From: JAAFHI01 sp039793685
Lineage (GTDB): Bacteria; Acidobacteriota; Blastocatellia; Chloracidobacteriales; Chloracidobacteriaceae
Assembly: GCA_039793685.1 (NCBI GenBank)
Contig: JBDRAL010000061.1
Coordinates: 1-64,000 of the forward strand
Direction of reading: 5' to 3'
DNA length: 64,000 bases
The translations under genes were made by a program, and so were the position numbers. Shown piece after piece: positions 9,990-19,038 of this stretch; position 1 is the first letter of the stretch; every line of letters starts with the position of its first letter. Below the pieces are notes generated by a model. That model made no database searches, had not been told where the DNA came from, and saw only the letters and a list, made by a program, of their open reading frames with translations.

Positions 9990-10067
9990 TGGGAATTGTA
10001 CGGCGGTTTCGACCGCAAGCCGCTGGACGATGAACGGGACGCGATGATCATCCGCGCTTGGAAATAA
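9990..10067 (+). pseudogene. Remnant: last 25 codons of a second methyltransferase copy
   Basis: Read from 9990 this gives WELYGGFDRKPLDDERDAMI plus IRAWK and a stop. The end of the methyltransferase at 2407-3228 reads WELFGNFDRKPLNDERDAMI plus VCAWR and a stop, so 19 of 25 residues are identical and the stop is in the same place. Nothing recognisable of the gene remains upstream, where the RHS terminator lies. It is a truncated paralogue or duplication scar flanking the RHS gene. Confidence 0.8.
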
Positions 10068-10095
10068 CGACGACGAATGGGAACGGGAGCCTGAA

Positions 10096-10126
10096 GACAG
10101 TCCTCCCTGACGGTCAGGCTGCTGTC
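10096..10126. repeat. Palindromic repeat (GACAG...CTGTC) with the CCTCCCTGACGGTC motif
   Basis: GACAG (10096-10100) pairs with CTGTC (10122-10126), and inside it CCTGAC-G-GTCAGG pairs with itself. It shares the CCTCCCT-ACGGTC core with 2027-2044 and 48722-48745. It lies just past the 3' end of the histidine kinase gene on the minus strand. Confidence 0.55.
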
Positions 10127-10132
10127 GGTCAA

Positions 10133-13100
10133 TTATTGCGAAATCGCCGCGCGTTCACTGGTCGGAACGGTTTCCGGCTGGGGGTCGATGATCGTCGGCA
10201 GGAGCACCGTGAAACAGCTTCCGACGCCGACCTGACTGCGAACCGAGACGCTGCCGCCGTGGGCCGCGACCACCCGTTTGACGATGGCCAGGCCGAGTCC
10301 GACGCCGACCTTGTTTCGTCCAGCGACGGATTGGCGGTAAGGGTCGAAAATGTACGGCAGGTCTTCCGCCGGAATGCCCGGTCCCGTGTCGGTGATAGTG
10401 ACCATCAGCAGGCGGAGACCGGTTTCGACCCCTTTGCCTTCCAGGGGCGAGGCTTCGAAGGTGATGACGCCGCCCGGAGGCGTGAATTTCAGCGCATTTG
10501 AAAGCAGGTTGAGAAACACCCGTTCGAGTTTTCCGGCGTCGCCTTCAATGGGAGGCAATTTCGGGGCCATCTTGCTGGAAAGGGAAATGCGCTTGGTAAG
10601 TGCCGTCGCCTGGGCAATCTGGAAACAGCGCTGCAAAACCTCTCCCGGTTCGATTGGAAGCCGGTCGAGCTGAATGTCGCGGCTTTCACTGCGGAAGACC
10701 TCAAGGACCTCGTCCACCAGTCGCACGACCTGATCGAGATTGTCGCGTGACCCGCGAACCAGTTCGGTCATCTCGGCCGGTCTGATTTCGGGATGTTCGA
10801 CGTCAAGCAGTTCGAGCACCGACTTGACGGAGGTCAGCGGAGATTTGAGGTCGTGGACCAGCATGGCCGTGAAGCCCTGTTTGATGTGATCGATTTCCTT
10901 CAGCCGTTCATTGGCTTCGGCAAGCTGATCGTTTTTTGTTTTCAGGTGCGTTTCCGCGAGCGCCCGGCGCAGGTTTTCGCGTTCCAGCAGGGCGGTTTCG
11001 ATATCCTTGGCGCGGATCTGCTCAATGGCGACCTGCTGTTCCTTTTCAGCGACTTCGGCGCGCAGGGCAGTCTCGCGCAGCCTGGCCTGCATCTTCAGGC
11101 GGTTTGCCTGAAGGCGAAAAGCCCCCAAAAAGAACGCGAACGTCAGGGCCGTGTAACCGAAATAGGCCCACCAGGTTTGCCACCAGGGGGGAAGAATTCT
11201 CAGGGACAGTGTGACTGCCCCTTGGCTCCAGATTCCGTCGTTGTTGGTTCCCCAGACCTGAAATCGGTAGGTCCCCGGTGACAGTTTCGGATAGGTTACT
11301 TCCGGTTTGCGGCTCGTAACGAACTTTGGGTCAACCCCTTCAAGACGGAACAGGTAGCGGTTTTTTTGCGGTGCGTTGAAATCAAGCGCGGCGAAGGTGA
11401 TGGTCAGTGTGTTGTCGTCATGTTTGAGGGTAATGGACGGTTCGCCGGATTCCCCGATGGTCACCGGGCCGTTGAGGGTGGAAACGCCGGTGACCACAAT
11501 CGGCGGCGTGACGAGATTTTCCCGAATATCCCTTGGGTGGAAGCAATTCAGTCCGTTCGTCCCGCCGAAAAAGATTTCTCCGTCGGGGGCCTTGAAAAAA
11601 GCCCGACGGTTGAATTCCAGCCCCTGGAGGCCGTCCGCCGGAGAAAAAATCCGGACCAGTTTCTCCTTCGGGTCGTAGCGCGCGACGCCGTTGTCGGTAC
11701 TCATCCAGAAATTGCCGGTTTCATCTTCGAACAGCCCGTAAATATTGTTGTTCGGGAGGTTGTTTTTTTCGGTGACGTGCGTGAACTGGTCGGTTGCCCG
11801 GTCGTAGCGGTGGATGCCCGCGCCCTTTGACGCCACCCACAAATCACCGTTGCGGGTTTCCATGAAGCAGGTGCCGTAGAAGGGGCCGGAAACCGTGCCT
11901 TCCCGGAAGCGCTCCGCGTCATAGCGGCGAATCTGGTCGGTCTCCGGGTTGTATCGCGCGACGCCCTCCTCGAATCCGATCCACAATTCGCCGAACCGGT
12001 CCATGAAGACATCCTGGACGGCGAGCGGCAGGCTTCCTTCCCTTCGGAATCGGACGCCTTCGACCGTCCGCACCGGTTTTCTCGCCGGGTCAAGCTGATA
12101 CAGGCGGTCACCTTCGAAGAACCAGAGGTTGCCTGCCCGGTCCTCGGTGATCGCGCCGACCAGACCCCCGGAACCCGGAAGTTCAAGGCGGGTGAACGTC
12201 CCGTTCTTTCGGTCAAAACGACCGAAGCCCTCGGCCGTGCCGACCCACAGGACGCCCTGCCGGTCTTCAAACACCGTCCAGACACTGTCGCTCGGGATTG
12301 AACCCGGGCGTTTGGGATTGTGGCGATAGCGGGTAATGATTCCGTCCGGAGCGATTCGGTTCAGCCCGCCGTACTGCGTGGCGACCCAGATGGTGTTGGA
12401 ACGGTCGCGGCAGATTCCCCGGATGTAGTTGTCGCTGAGCGAATTGGCGGTATTGGGATTGTTGCGGAAGATTCGAAACCGGTGGCCGAAGGGTGAATAT
12501 TTCGACAGCCCGTAGCTTGAATCCCCGACCCAGAGGATTCCGGTTCGGTCCTGATAGAGCGTACGGGGGGAGTTGCCGGCCAGTCCGCCGGGTTGACCGT
12601 TCAGGGTGTCGAAGTGGGTCACCTGACCGCTGTTCAGATCGATGCGATGGAGGCCCTTTCCGACGGTGGAGGCCCAGAGCGTGTTCGGATCGGTCAGCCG
12701 GAGGTCGCTGATGATTTCCCCGGCCAGCAGTCCGGGCGTCCTGGTCGTAACGGCTCCGAGTTCACCGAGCAGGGTGGTCGTTTTCGTGTCAAAAATCTCG
12801 ATTCCCTGATTCGTCGCGAGAAAGAGTCGGCCGTCGGGGTGAAGTGCCATGGCCCGGAATCCCGTGAGTTCCTCTGTATCCGGGTTGTCACGCTGAAGAA
12901 TGTCGAATGTGGCGGTGTTGCGGTTGAAGACCCACAGGCCCCGGTCGTCACCGCCCCAGAGGCGTCCACTCCGGTCGAACAGCAGGACCTTGATGCCGGC
13001 GTTTGGTTTGGAAAATCGTTGCGAGCGTCGTTCCTTGGGATCGTATGACACCAGGTCGTTGTGGCCGCCGAACCAGAGCGTTCCGCTGGCATCCTGGGTG

Positions 13101-13516
13101 ATGGAATAGACCGTGGCCGGAAGTCCCTCGGTGGCACCGTTATTGAGAAGGGGGATGCGTTCGAATCGGCCGTGCAACGGATCGTAGCGGTTGACCCCGG
13201 ATTTGTAGGTTCCGATCCAGATGAAGCCGTCCCGGTCTTCGAACAGGGAGGCAATGGCATTTCCGGAGATGGAGGAGGGATTATCTGCCTGATTTCGAAA
13301 GACGGTGAAGCGGGTCCCGTCGTAGCGGTTCAGCCCGTTTTCAGTGCCGACCCAGAGGAATCCGGATCGATCCTGCAAAATACAGCGCACGGCATCGTTC
13401 GAAAGGCCCTGCTCATGGTCCAGCCGGTCGAAAAGCGCCGGGGTATCCTGGGCAAAACCAATCGAAGCCGAAACGAGGCAGGCCAGAAAGGCCAGCATGA
13501 GTCGGACACGCTGCAT
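10133..13516 (-). CDS. Membrane histidine kinase with periplasmic Reg_prop beta-propeller and Y_Y_Y domain
   Basis: About 1,127 residues from the ATG at 13516, which gives a clean signal peptide (LMLAFLACLVSASIGFAQ); the frame extends to 13579 without a better start. Two seven-bladed propellers of Reg_prop repeats (LYQDRTGILWVGDS, FEDRQGVLWVGT and similar) fill residues ~25-700. A Y_Y_Y domain (YRFQVWGTNNDGIW) is at ~715-757, a membrane helix at ~780-800 and a coiled coil to ~865. HisKA has the phosphoacceptor His in MLVHDLKSPLTS (~888). The HATPase has its N box in NLLSNALKFTP (~1009), then DTGPGIP and GVGLGLAIVKR. Unlike the polysaccharide-sensing hybrids of Bacteroides there is no receiver or AraC domain, and no response regulator gene is adjacent. 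Ligand unknown; glycans are a guess. Confidence 0.9.
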   Translation of the reverse strand: MQRVRLMLAFLACLVSASIGFAQDTPALFDRLDHEQGLSNDAVRCILQDRSGFLWVGTENGLNRYDGTRFTVFRNQADNPSSISGNAIASLFEDRDGFIWIGTYKSGVNRYDPLHGRFERIPLLNNGATEGLPATVYSITQDASGTLWFGGHNDLVSYDPKERRSQRFSKPNAGIKVLLFDRSGRLWGGDDRGLWVFNRNTATFDILQRDNPDTEELTGFRAMALHPDGRLFLATNQGIEIFDTKTTTLLGELGAVTTRTPGLLAGEIISDLRLTDPNTLWASTVGKGLHRIDLNSGQVTHFDTLNGQPGGLAGNSPRTLYQDRTGILWVGDSSYGLSKYSPFGHRFRIFRNNPNTANSLSDNYIRGICRDRSNTIWVATQYGGLNRIAPDGIITRYRHNPKRPGSIPSDSVWTVFEDRQGVLWVGTAEGFGRFDRKNGTFTRLELPGSGGLVGAITEDRAGNLWFFEGDRLYQLDPARKPVRTVEGVRFRREGSLPLAVQDVFMDRFGELWIGFEEGVARYNPETDQIRRYDAERFREGTVSGPFYGTCFMETRNGDLWVASKGAGIHRYDRATDQFTHVTEKNNLPNNNIYGLFEDETGNFWMSTDNGVARYDPKEKLVRIFSPADGLQGLEFNRRAFFKAPDGEIFFGGTNGLNCFHPRDIRENLVTPPIVVTGVSTLNGPVTIGESGEPSITLKHDDNTLTITFAALDFNAPQKNRYLFRLEGVDPKFVTSRKPEVTYPKLSPGTYRFQVWGTNNDGIWSQGAVTLSLRILPPWWQTWWAYFGYTALTFAFFLGAFRLQANRLKMQARLRETALRAEVAEKEQQVAIEQIRAKDIETALLERENLRRALAETHLKTKNDQLAEANERLKEIDHIKQGFTAMLVHDLKSPLTSVKSVLELLDVEHPEIRPAEMTELVRGSRDNLDQVVRLVDEVLEVFRSESRDIQLDRLPIEPGEVLQRCFQIAQATALTKRISLSSKMAPKLPPIEGDAGKLERVFLNLLSNALKFTPPGGVITFEASPLEGKGVETGLRLLMVTITDTGPGIPAEDLPYIFDPYRQSVAGRNKVGVGLGLAIVKRVVAAHGGSVSVRSQVGVGSCFTVLLPTIIDPQPETVPTSERAAISQ

Positions 13517-13682
13517 TGACGGAGTCGGGAGGGGCTGCAAGTTTGGACGGCTTGATTTGAAAAATGAGCCAACTCTCATTGAAAGGCAAGGCGTGTTTCA
13601 GTGAATTTACAGGGCGGCGGATGTCGGTTATCTTGACCTCTTTGCCGAAAATCCACTTTCTCGTCATTTTTTGTGAAATTCC

Positions 13683-15194
13683 ATGTTTGACACGGACAAC
13701 GAGCAGATTCAGCAGCGGCGCAAAAACCTCGCCGAAATCGTCGAACTCGGTTACGCGGCCTACCCGGCGAAATTCGAGCGAACCCACACCGTTTCCGAAA
13801 TCGTCACCGCCCATTCCGAAACCTCGGGGGAGGACCTGGAGGCGCAAAACATCGTCGTTCGGGTCGCGGGGCGCATCCACGCGATCAACAAGATGGGGAA
13901 GGCGGCGTTCATCCGCTTTACCGACGGGGCGTCGCTGATTCAGGCGTATCTGCGGAAAAACGAACTGACCGAAACCGAATGGGAGCTTTTCACCCGGCTC
14001 GATCTGGGCGATTTCGTCGGCTTCGAGGGCAAGGTTTTCCGGACGCGGACCAACGAACTGTCGGTCCACGCGACACGGATGGATTTTCTGACCAAGGCGA
14101 TCATCCCGCCGCCCGACAAGTATTACGGGCTGGCCGACAAGGAGCTTCGGTATCGTCGCCGGTACGCCGACCTGATCGCGAATCACGACGTACGGGAGGT
14201 GTTCGTCAAACGGGCGGCGATCATTCGTGAAATCCGGAATTTCTTCGATGCGCGCGGCTACCTCGAAGTCGAAACGCCGATGCTCCAGCCGATTGCCTCG
14301 GGCGCGGCTGCGCGGCCGTTCAAGACGCATCACAACGCGCTCGACATTCCGCTCTACGCACGCATCGCCCCGGAGCTTTACCTCAAGCGGCTGGTGGTCG
14401 GCGGTTTCGAGAAGGTCTATGAAATCAACCGCAACTTCCGCAACGAGGGGCTGTCGGTCCGGCACAACCCGGAATTCACGATGCTGGAGTTCTACGAGGC
14501 CTATTCCAACTATGAAGACCTCATCACGCTGACCGAGGAAATGGTCACCGGGGTGGTTGAAAAGGTGTGCGGGACGACGACCGTGACCTTCAACGAAAAC
14601 GAGATTTCGTTCGCGCGTCCGTGGAAGCGACTGACGATGCAGGAAGCGGTCATCGAATTTTGGGAAGGCGAGGGACGGCCGACGCTCGACGAACTCTCAA
14701 CCATCGAAGGCATTACCGCGGCAATGGAGCGTGCCGGATGCCACATCAATGAAAAGCACGGCTTTGGAAAGCGGCTCGGTGAACTTTTTGAACATGTGGC
14801 CGAGGAAAAACTGATCCAGCCGACGTTCATCACCCGGTTCCCGACCGAACTCAGTCCGCTTTCGAAGCAGTCGCCTGATAATCCGGACTTCGTGGACCGC
14901 TTTGAGTTGTACATCGCGGGAATGGAATGCGCGAACGCCTTCTCGGAACTCAACGACCCGGATGAGCAGTTCAGTCGTTTCGAGCAGCAACTTGGCGAAA
15001 AGGCGAAGGGCGACGACGAAGCGATGGCGCTCGACGAGGATTACGTCCGGGCGCTGGGCTACGGGATGCCCCCGACCGCCGGGCAGGGACTCGGCATCGA
15101 CCGCCTCGTCATGATTCTGACCGGTCAGCGGTCAATCCGCGACGTGATCCTGTTTCCGCATATGCGCCCGGAAGCAGTGGCCAGTAGTCAGTAG
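13683..15194 (+). CDS. lysS: Lysyl-tRNA synthetase, class II
   Basis: A 503-residue cytoplasmic enzyme that charges tRNA-Lys. The N-terminal OB-fold anticodon-binding domain (VAGRIHAINKMGKAAFIRF, about residues 61-79) is followed by the class II catalytic core: motif 2 in NRNFRNEGLSVRHNPEFTML and motif 3 in GQGLGIDRLVMILTGQ near the end. The length is typical of bacterial LysS. The last residues after the conserved FPHMRPE block (AVASSQ) are encoded by a 7-bp tandem repeat that also supplies the stop codon, so the C-terminal tip is repeat-derived. Transcribed divergently from the histidine kinase. Confidence 0.97.
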   Translation: MFDTDNEQIQQRRKNLAEIVELGYAAYPAKFERTHTVSEIVTAHSETSGEDLEAQNIVVRVAGRIHAINKMGKAAFIRFTDGASLIQAYLRKNELTETEWELFTRLDLGDFVGFEGKVFRTRTNELSVHATRMDFLTKAIIPPPDKYYGLADKELRYRRRYADLIANHDVREVFVKRAAIIREIRNFFDARGYLEVETPMLQPIASGAAARPFKTHHNALDIPLYARIAPELYLKRLVVGGFEKVYEINRNFRNEGLSVRHNPEFTMLEFYEAYSNYEDLITLTEEMVTGVVEKVCGTTTVTFNENEISFARPWKRLTMQEAVIEFWEGEGRPTLDELSTIEGITAAMERAGCHINEKHGFGKRLGELFEHVAEEKLIQPTFITRFPTELSPLSKQSPDNPDFVDRFELYIAGMECANAFSELNDPDEQFSRFEQQLGEKAKGDDEAMALDEDYVRALGYGMPPTAGQGLGIDRLVMILTGQRSIRDVILFPHMRPEAVASSQ

Positions 15195-15291
15195 TCAGCA
15201 GTCAGTAGTCAGCAATCAGCGGAAAAAAATTTTCAGTGCCATCGAAGACGGTTTTTACTGACTGCTGGCCACTGACTGCTGACGACTGATC
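15175..15291. repeat. Inverted pair of 7-bp tandem arrays (CAGTAGT type) between convergent genes
   Basis: The left array 15175-15223 reads CAGTGGC, CAGTAGT x2, CAGCAGT, CAGTAGT, CAGCAAT, CAGCGGA. The right array 15257-15291 reads ACTGACT, GCTGGCC, ACTGACT, GCTGACG, ACTGATC. The arms are complementary over ~30 nt around a 33-bp spacer. The array contains the lysS stop codon and the stop of the convergent sugar transferase gene, so it may act as a bidirectional terminator. Confidence 0.9.
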
Positions 15292-16834
15292 AGTAGGCGT
15301 TATCCCCCCGCAACACGACCGGGATGGTTCTGAGCAGGATTTTGAGGTCGAGCCAGATCGACCAGTTCTCGATGTAGTAAAGGTCGAGCCGGACCATCTG
15401 TTCGAAGTTGAGCCGGTTGCGCCCCGAAATCTGCCAGAGGCCGGTGATGCCGCCCCGGACGTTGAAACGGGCGCGGTGCCAGTCTTCGTAATTTTCAACT
15501 TCATAGGGAATCGGCGGCCGCGGACCGACGAGGCTCATTTCGCCGCGCAGGACGTTCCAGAGATTCGGGAGTTCGTCGATGCTGTAGCGGCGGATGAATT
15601 TGCCGAATTTCGTCAGGCGGGGATCATTGAGGACTTTTCCGTACACCGGCTTGGTCGAAAAGCCGCGCGTGTTTCGGCGGGGGTTGCAGATGGTTTCGAC
15701 CATCAGTTGCCGGTGAACTTCATCGTCGGCATCGGCATACATCGAGCGGAACTTGTACATACGGAAGGTTCGGCCATCCATCCCGACCCGTTCCTGCGCG
15801 TAGAAGATCGGTCCGGGTGATTCGCGTTTGATGAGAAAAGCCACCAACGCGAAAAGGGGAGAAAGAAAGAGCAGGCCGAACAGCGCGCCGAGAATGTCGA
15901 GACTCCGCTTCAGAAAACGAGTCGTACCGGAAAGAGGATCCTCGAACAACTGGATCATCGGCAGCGAGCCGACCTGATGGATTTCGGTTTTCTGAGGCAG
16001 GCAGTTGAACAGTCCCGGAACGACGCGAAAGACAAGGCGGGTTTTCCGTCCCGAACGCATCATTGCGTCAAAAACGTCCCGCGAGGGAAGTCGGGAGTCG
16101 GTAATGAGGACCTCCGCGACGCCGAGTTGCTGGGCGAGCGCGGGAAGGTTGGAAAAAGTCCCGATGATCGGAACATCTTCAACGTTTCCGACCGCCATTT
16201 CCTCATTCGTCGTGGAATGCGTGGCGAGAACCCCGACCACATTGTAGCCAAGCCGGGGCGATTCGCTGATTTCCGCAAGGCAGACCTTGGCTTCCGGACC
16301 GGTCCCCACGACCAGCGTGGGAATCAGGTTGCGTCCGTGATGACGCGACATCATCTGAACGCGCCGGAAGATGAACCGGTCGAGGCTGAAGACCGTGATG
16401 GCAATGACCCAGTCGAGCAGGAAGACCAGCTTGGCCACGCCGGGGTTTTCAAGCAACAGGCCATGATTGAAGCCGAACACCACCGCGATTCCGAACAGGC
16501 TGGCCAGCGTCATGGCCTTGAAGACCGACGCCATGTCATCGGCGAAATGAAATTCGCCATGCAGGCGGTAAAGGCGGAAGTGGCGAAAACAGACGAGCCG
16601 TAATCCGATGAGCCAGGGGAGCGAGCCGGTGGCGGCAATGAAGAGATTCGGAGGATCGGCAATGGCGGCGGCAAGCCGGAAAATCGCGACCGAAAGCAGA
16701 ATATCCGAAAGCATCAATCCCACCAGGACAACCAACGTCAGCCAGCGGCTCTCCCGGATGACTTCCCCGATTGGCACAGAGGCGGTTGTGGGCGTCACCA
16801 ACGGAAACGGCGTGGAGGGCGTTTTCGGGGTCAT
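15290..16834 (-). CDS. Polyprenyl-phosphate glycosyl-1-phosphate transferase (exopolysaccharide initiating enzyme)
   Basis: A 514-residue inner-membrane enzyme of the WbaP/WcaJ type. It moves a hexose-1-phosphate from a nucleotide sugar to undecaprenyl phosphate, the first step of exopolysaccharide assembly. Four hydrophobic helices lie in the first ~150 residues, followed by a CoA-binding-like/NAD-fold region (LVVGTGPEAKVCL). The bacterial sugar transferase domain begins at RFLKRSLDILGALFGLL and has the conserved blocks MYKFRSMYADAD, SIDELPNLWNVLRGEMSLVG, PRPPIPYE and GITGLWQISGRN. No polysaccharide cluster surrounds it. The final stop codon falls in the 7-bp repeat arm. Confidence 0.93.
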   Translation of the reverse strand: MTPKTPSTPFPLVTPTTASVPIGEVIRESRWLTLVVLVGLMLSDILLSVAIFRLAAAIADPPNLFIAATGSLPWLIGLRLVCFRHFRLYRLHGEFHFADDMASVFKAMTLASLFGIAVVFGFNHGLLLENPGVAKLVFLLDWVIAITVFSLDRFIFRRVQMMSRHHGRNLIPTLVVGTGPEAKVCLAEISESPRLGYNVVGVLATHSTTNEEMAVGNVEDVPIIGTFSNLPALAQQLGVAEVLITDSRLPSRDVFDAMMRSGRKTRLVFRVVPGLFNCLPQKTEIHQVGSLPMIQLFEDPLSGTTRFLKRSLDILGALFGLLFLSPLFALVAFLIKRESPGPIFYAQERVGMDGRTFRMYKFRSMYADADDEVHRQLMVETICNPRRNTRGFSTKPVYGKVLNDPRLTKFGKFIRRYSIDELPNLWNVLRGEMSLVGPRPPIPYEVENYEDWHRARFNVRGGITGLWQISGRNRLNFEQMVRLDLYYIENWSIWLDLKILLRTIPVVLRGDNAY

Positions 16835-17014
16835 AGGTTTGAACTGCGGAGGAAAAACCTGAATTCTGCGGCTTCGGATTTGCGCACCTTATCAAAGCTG
16901 TTAAAAACGCGCATCGGATTCGATGCTGAAACTACAGGAAAAGTTCTGCAACTTTGTTGTCGAAAAGTTTTTTTTAGTTCGACGACCGGAAATGTCGGAA
17001 GACCTCATTCCCGT

Positions 17015-17797
17015 ATGCGTGTTTTCGCCCTTGGTGATCCTCATCTTTCGTTCGGCAAACCGAAACCGATGCACATCTTCGGGGAACACTGGCGCGACCA
17101 TGCCGCGAAGATTGAAACCGCCTGGCGGGAAATCGCCGAAACCGCGCCTCCGGAGGTGAATCCAGAAGATGACGTCCTGATTCTGGCGGGTGATCTGTCG
17201 TGGGCCATGCGTCCTGAAGAAGCCCGCCCCGATGCCGACTGGATCGCCCGGCTGCACGGAAGAAAAGTCATCATCCGGGGTAATCACGATTACTGGTGGA
17301 ACTCGGTTTCAAAAGTTCGGGCGCTGGTCGGCGACACGGTCGAGCCGTTGCAGGCGACCTGCGCCGTAATCGACCGGGTGGCTTTTGTCGGAACGCGCGG
17401 GTGGCAGTGCCCGGGGGCGGAGCCGAGTACCGACGCCTTCGAGCGGATGGAAGCCGCGAAGCGGCGGGAACGCCCGATTCGGGAATACACCGCGGAAGAC
17501 CGCAAGATTTACGACCGTGAATTGATCCGGCTCCGGCTCGGACTGGAACAGGCGGCAAAACGGCGGGCGGAATTCGACAAGCTCGTCGTGATTCTTCATT
17601 ACCCTCCGATGAACGGCCGCCATGAGCCGAGCGGCTTCACCGACCTGCTCGCCGAATTTCAGGCCGACTGGTGCGTGTACGGTCACCTGCACGGCGATTC
17701 CATCCCGACCGGCTTCAACGGAAAACTCGGCCCGACCGAAATCCGCCTCGTCAGCGCGGACAGCATCGGTTTTCGTCCGCTCCATCTTTTCGGGTAA
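17015..17797 (+). CDS. Calcineurin-like metallophosphoesterase (COG1768-like)
   Basis: A 260-residue cytoplasmic phosphohydrolase. The metal-ligand motifs of the calcineurin family are present: GDPHLS near the N-terminus (D then H), GDLSWAM, GNHDYWW, and later LHYPPM and YGHLHGD. The first motif reads GDPH rather than the usual GDxH/DLH, which still keeps both ligands. I chose the ATG at 17015 because the domain begins immediately (MRVFALGDPHLSFG); the frame continues upstream to 16880 but over low-complexity, AT-rich leader. Substrate unknown. The gene is divergent from the sugar transferase, with ~180 bp between them that must hold both promoters. Confidence 0.85.
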   Translation: MRVFALGDPHLSFGKPKPMHIFGEHWRDHAAKIETAWREIAETAPPEVNPEDDVLILAGDLSWAMRPEEARPDADWIARLHGRKVIIRGNHDYWWNSVSKVRALVGDTVEPLQATCAVIDRVAFVGTRGWQCPGAEPSTDAFERMEAAKRRERPIREYTAEDRKIYDRELIRLRLGLEQAAKRRAEFDKLVVILHYPPMNGRHEPSGFTDLLAEFQADWCVYGHLHGDSIPTGFNGKLGPTEIRLVSADSIGFRPLHLFG

Positions 17798-17843
17798 AGC
17801 CGGACTGTTCCCACACGTCACCATTCCGAAAACGGAAGCACAC

Positions 17844-19028
17844 ATGGCGTCAACATCTTCGCGTATTCCGCGCGCCGTCGTCATTCTCGGGATCGTCAGT
17901 CTCTTTACCGATCTGGCGAGCGAAATGCTGTATCCGGTCGCGCCGCTGTATCTTACGGGCGTGCTGGGGGCCTCGATGGTCCTGCTGGGCGTGCTCGAAG
18001 GCATCGCCGAGGGCATCGGCGGCTTTCTCAAGGGGTATTTCGGCGCGGTTTCCGACCGGACCGGCTCGCGCGCGCCGTTCGTGCGCTTCGGGTACTCGCT
18101 GTCGGCGCTTTCAAAGCCGCTCCCCGGCGTCTGGGGGACGGTGGCCGGGGTGGTGACCGGGCGGGTTGCCGACCGGTTCGGCAAGGGCATTCGGTCCGCG
18201 CCGCGTGATGCACTGCTTTCCGGTTATGCCAGAAAAGGTGAACAGGGGCGGGTGTTCGGATTTCACCGGGCGATGGACACCGCCGGTGCAGTCGTCGGGC
18301 CGGTGGTGGCGCTGATTTTCCTCGCCTACTACCCCGGACAGTTCCGGACCCTTTTTCTGCTGGCGTTTATTCCGTCAGTAATTGCCGCCGCCTCAACCTT
18401 TTTCGTCGCCGACGCGAAGTTCGAGCCGGTGCCAAACAAGCGCTACTCGCCCTTTTCGGTGTTTGCCTACTGGAAGGAAGCTCCGCGGGAATACCGGCGG
18501 ATAGTCATCGGGCTGACGCTGTTCTCGGTTGTCAACAGCAGTGACGTTTTTCTGATTCTGAAAGCCCGGGCGAGCGGGTTTTCCGACGCCGGGGCCATCG
18601 GGGGCTATGTTTTGTACAACACGGTGTTCGCGCTCGGGGCCTACCCGCTCGGGGTCCTGTCCGACAAACTCGGCAAGAAGTTCGTCCTGACCGGCGGATT
18701 GGGAATTTTCGCCGCCGTCTATCTCGGATTCGCGTTTTTGACCGACGCCTGGCAGGCATGGCCGCTGTTTGCCGTCTACGGCGTTTATGCCGCCGCGACC
18801 GAAGGCGTGGCGAAAGCGTGGATTGCGGAACTTGTATCCAATGAAAAGCGTGGAACGGCCATCGGCTTGCAAACCATGCTCGCAAGTTTCGGGACCCTGG
18901 TCGCCAGTTCCGCGGCCGGCTTCCTCTGGCAGTATGTAGACCAGCGCGCGCCGTTTTTGCTGGCAACCGTCGGCGCGCTTGGTGCATTTTTCCTTCTGGT
19001 TGGTATTCGACCCTCAAAACAGGAGTAA
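17844..19028 (+). CDS. MFS transporter
   Basis: A 394-residue integral membrane protein with about 12 predicted helices. The loop between helices 2 and 3 (GAVSDRTGSRAPFVRFGY) and the block RVADRFGKGIRSAPRDALLS are typical of an MFS subgroup often annotated as putative permease. The ATG at 17844 has GGAAG 5 nt upstream; a longer frame from 17622 overlaps the metallophosphoesterase gene and is not used. The gap to the preceding gene is 46 bp, so the two may be co-transcribed. Substrate unknown. Confidence 0.88.
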   Translation: MASTSSRIPRAVVILGIVSLFTDLASEMLYPVAPLYLTGVLGASMVLLGVLEGIAEGIGGFLKGYFGAVSDRTGSRAPFVRFGYSLSALSKPLPGVWGTVAGVVTGRVADRFGKGIRSAPRDALLSGYARKGEQGRVFGFHRAMDTAGAVVGPVVALIFLAYYPGQFRTLFLLAFIPSVIAAASTFFVADAKFEPVPNKRYSPFSVFAYWKEAPREYRRIVIGLTLFSVVNSSDVFLILKARASGFSDAGAIGGYVLYNTVFALGAYPLGVLSDKLGKKFVLTGGLGIFAAVYLGFAFLTDAWQAWPLFAVYGVYAAATEGVAKAWIAELVSNEKRGTAIGLQTMLASFGTLVASSAAGFLWQYVDQRAPFLLATVGALGAFFLLVGIRPSKQE

Positions 19029-19038
19029 TCCCGCCGCC

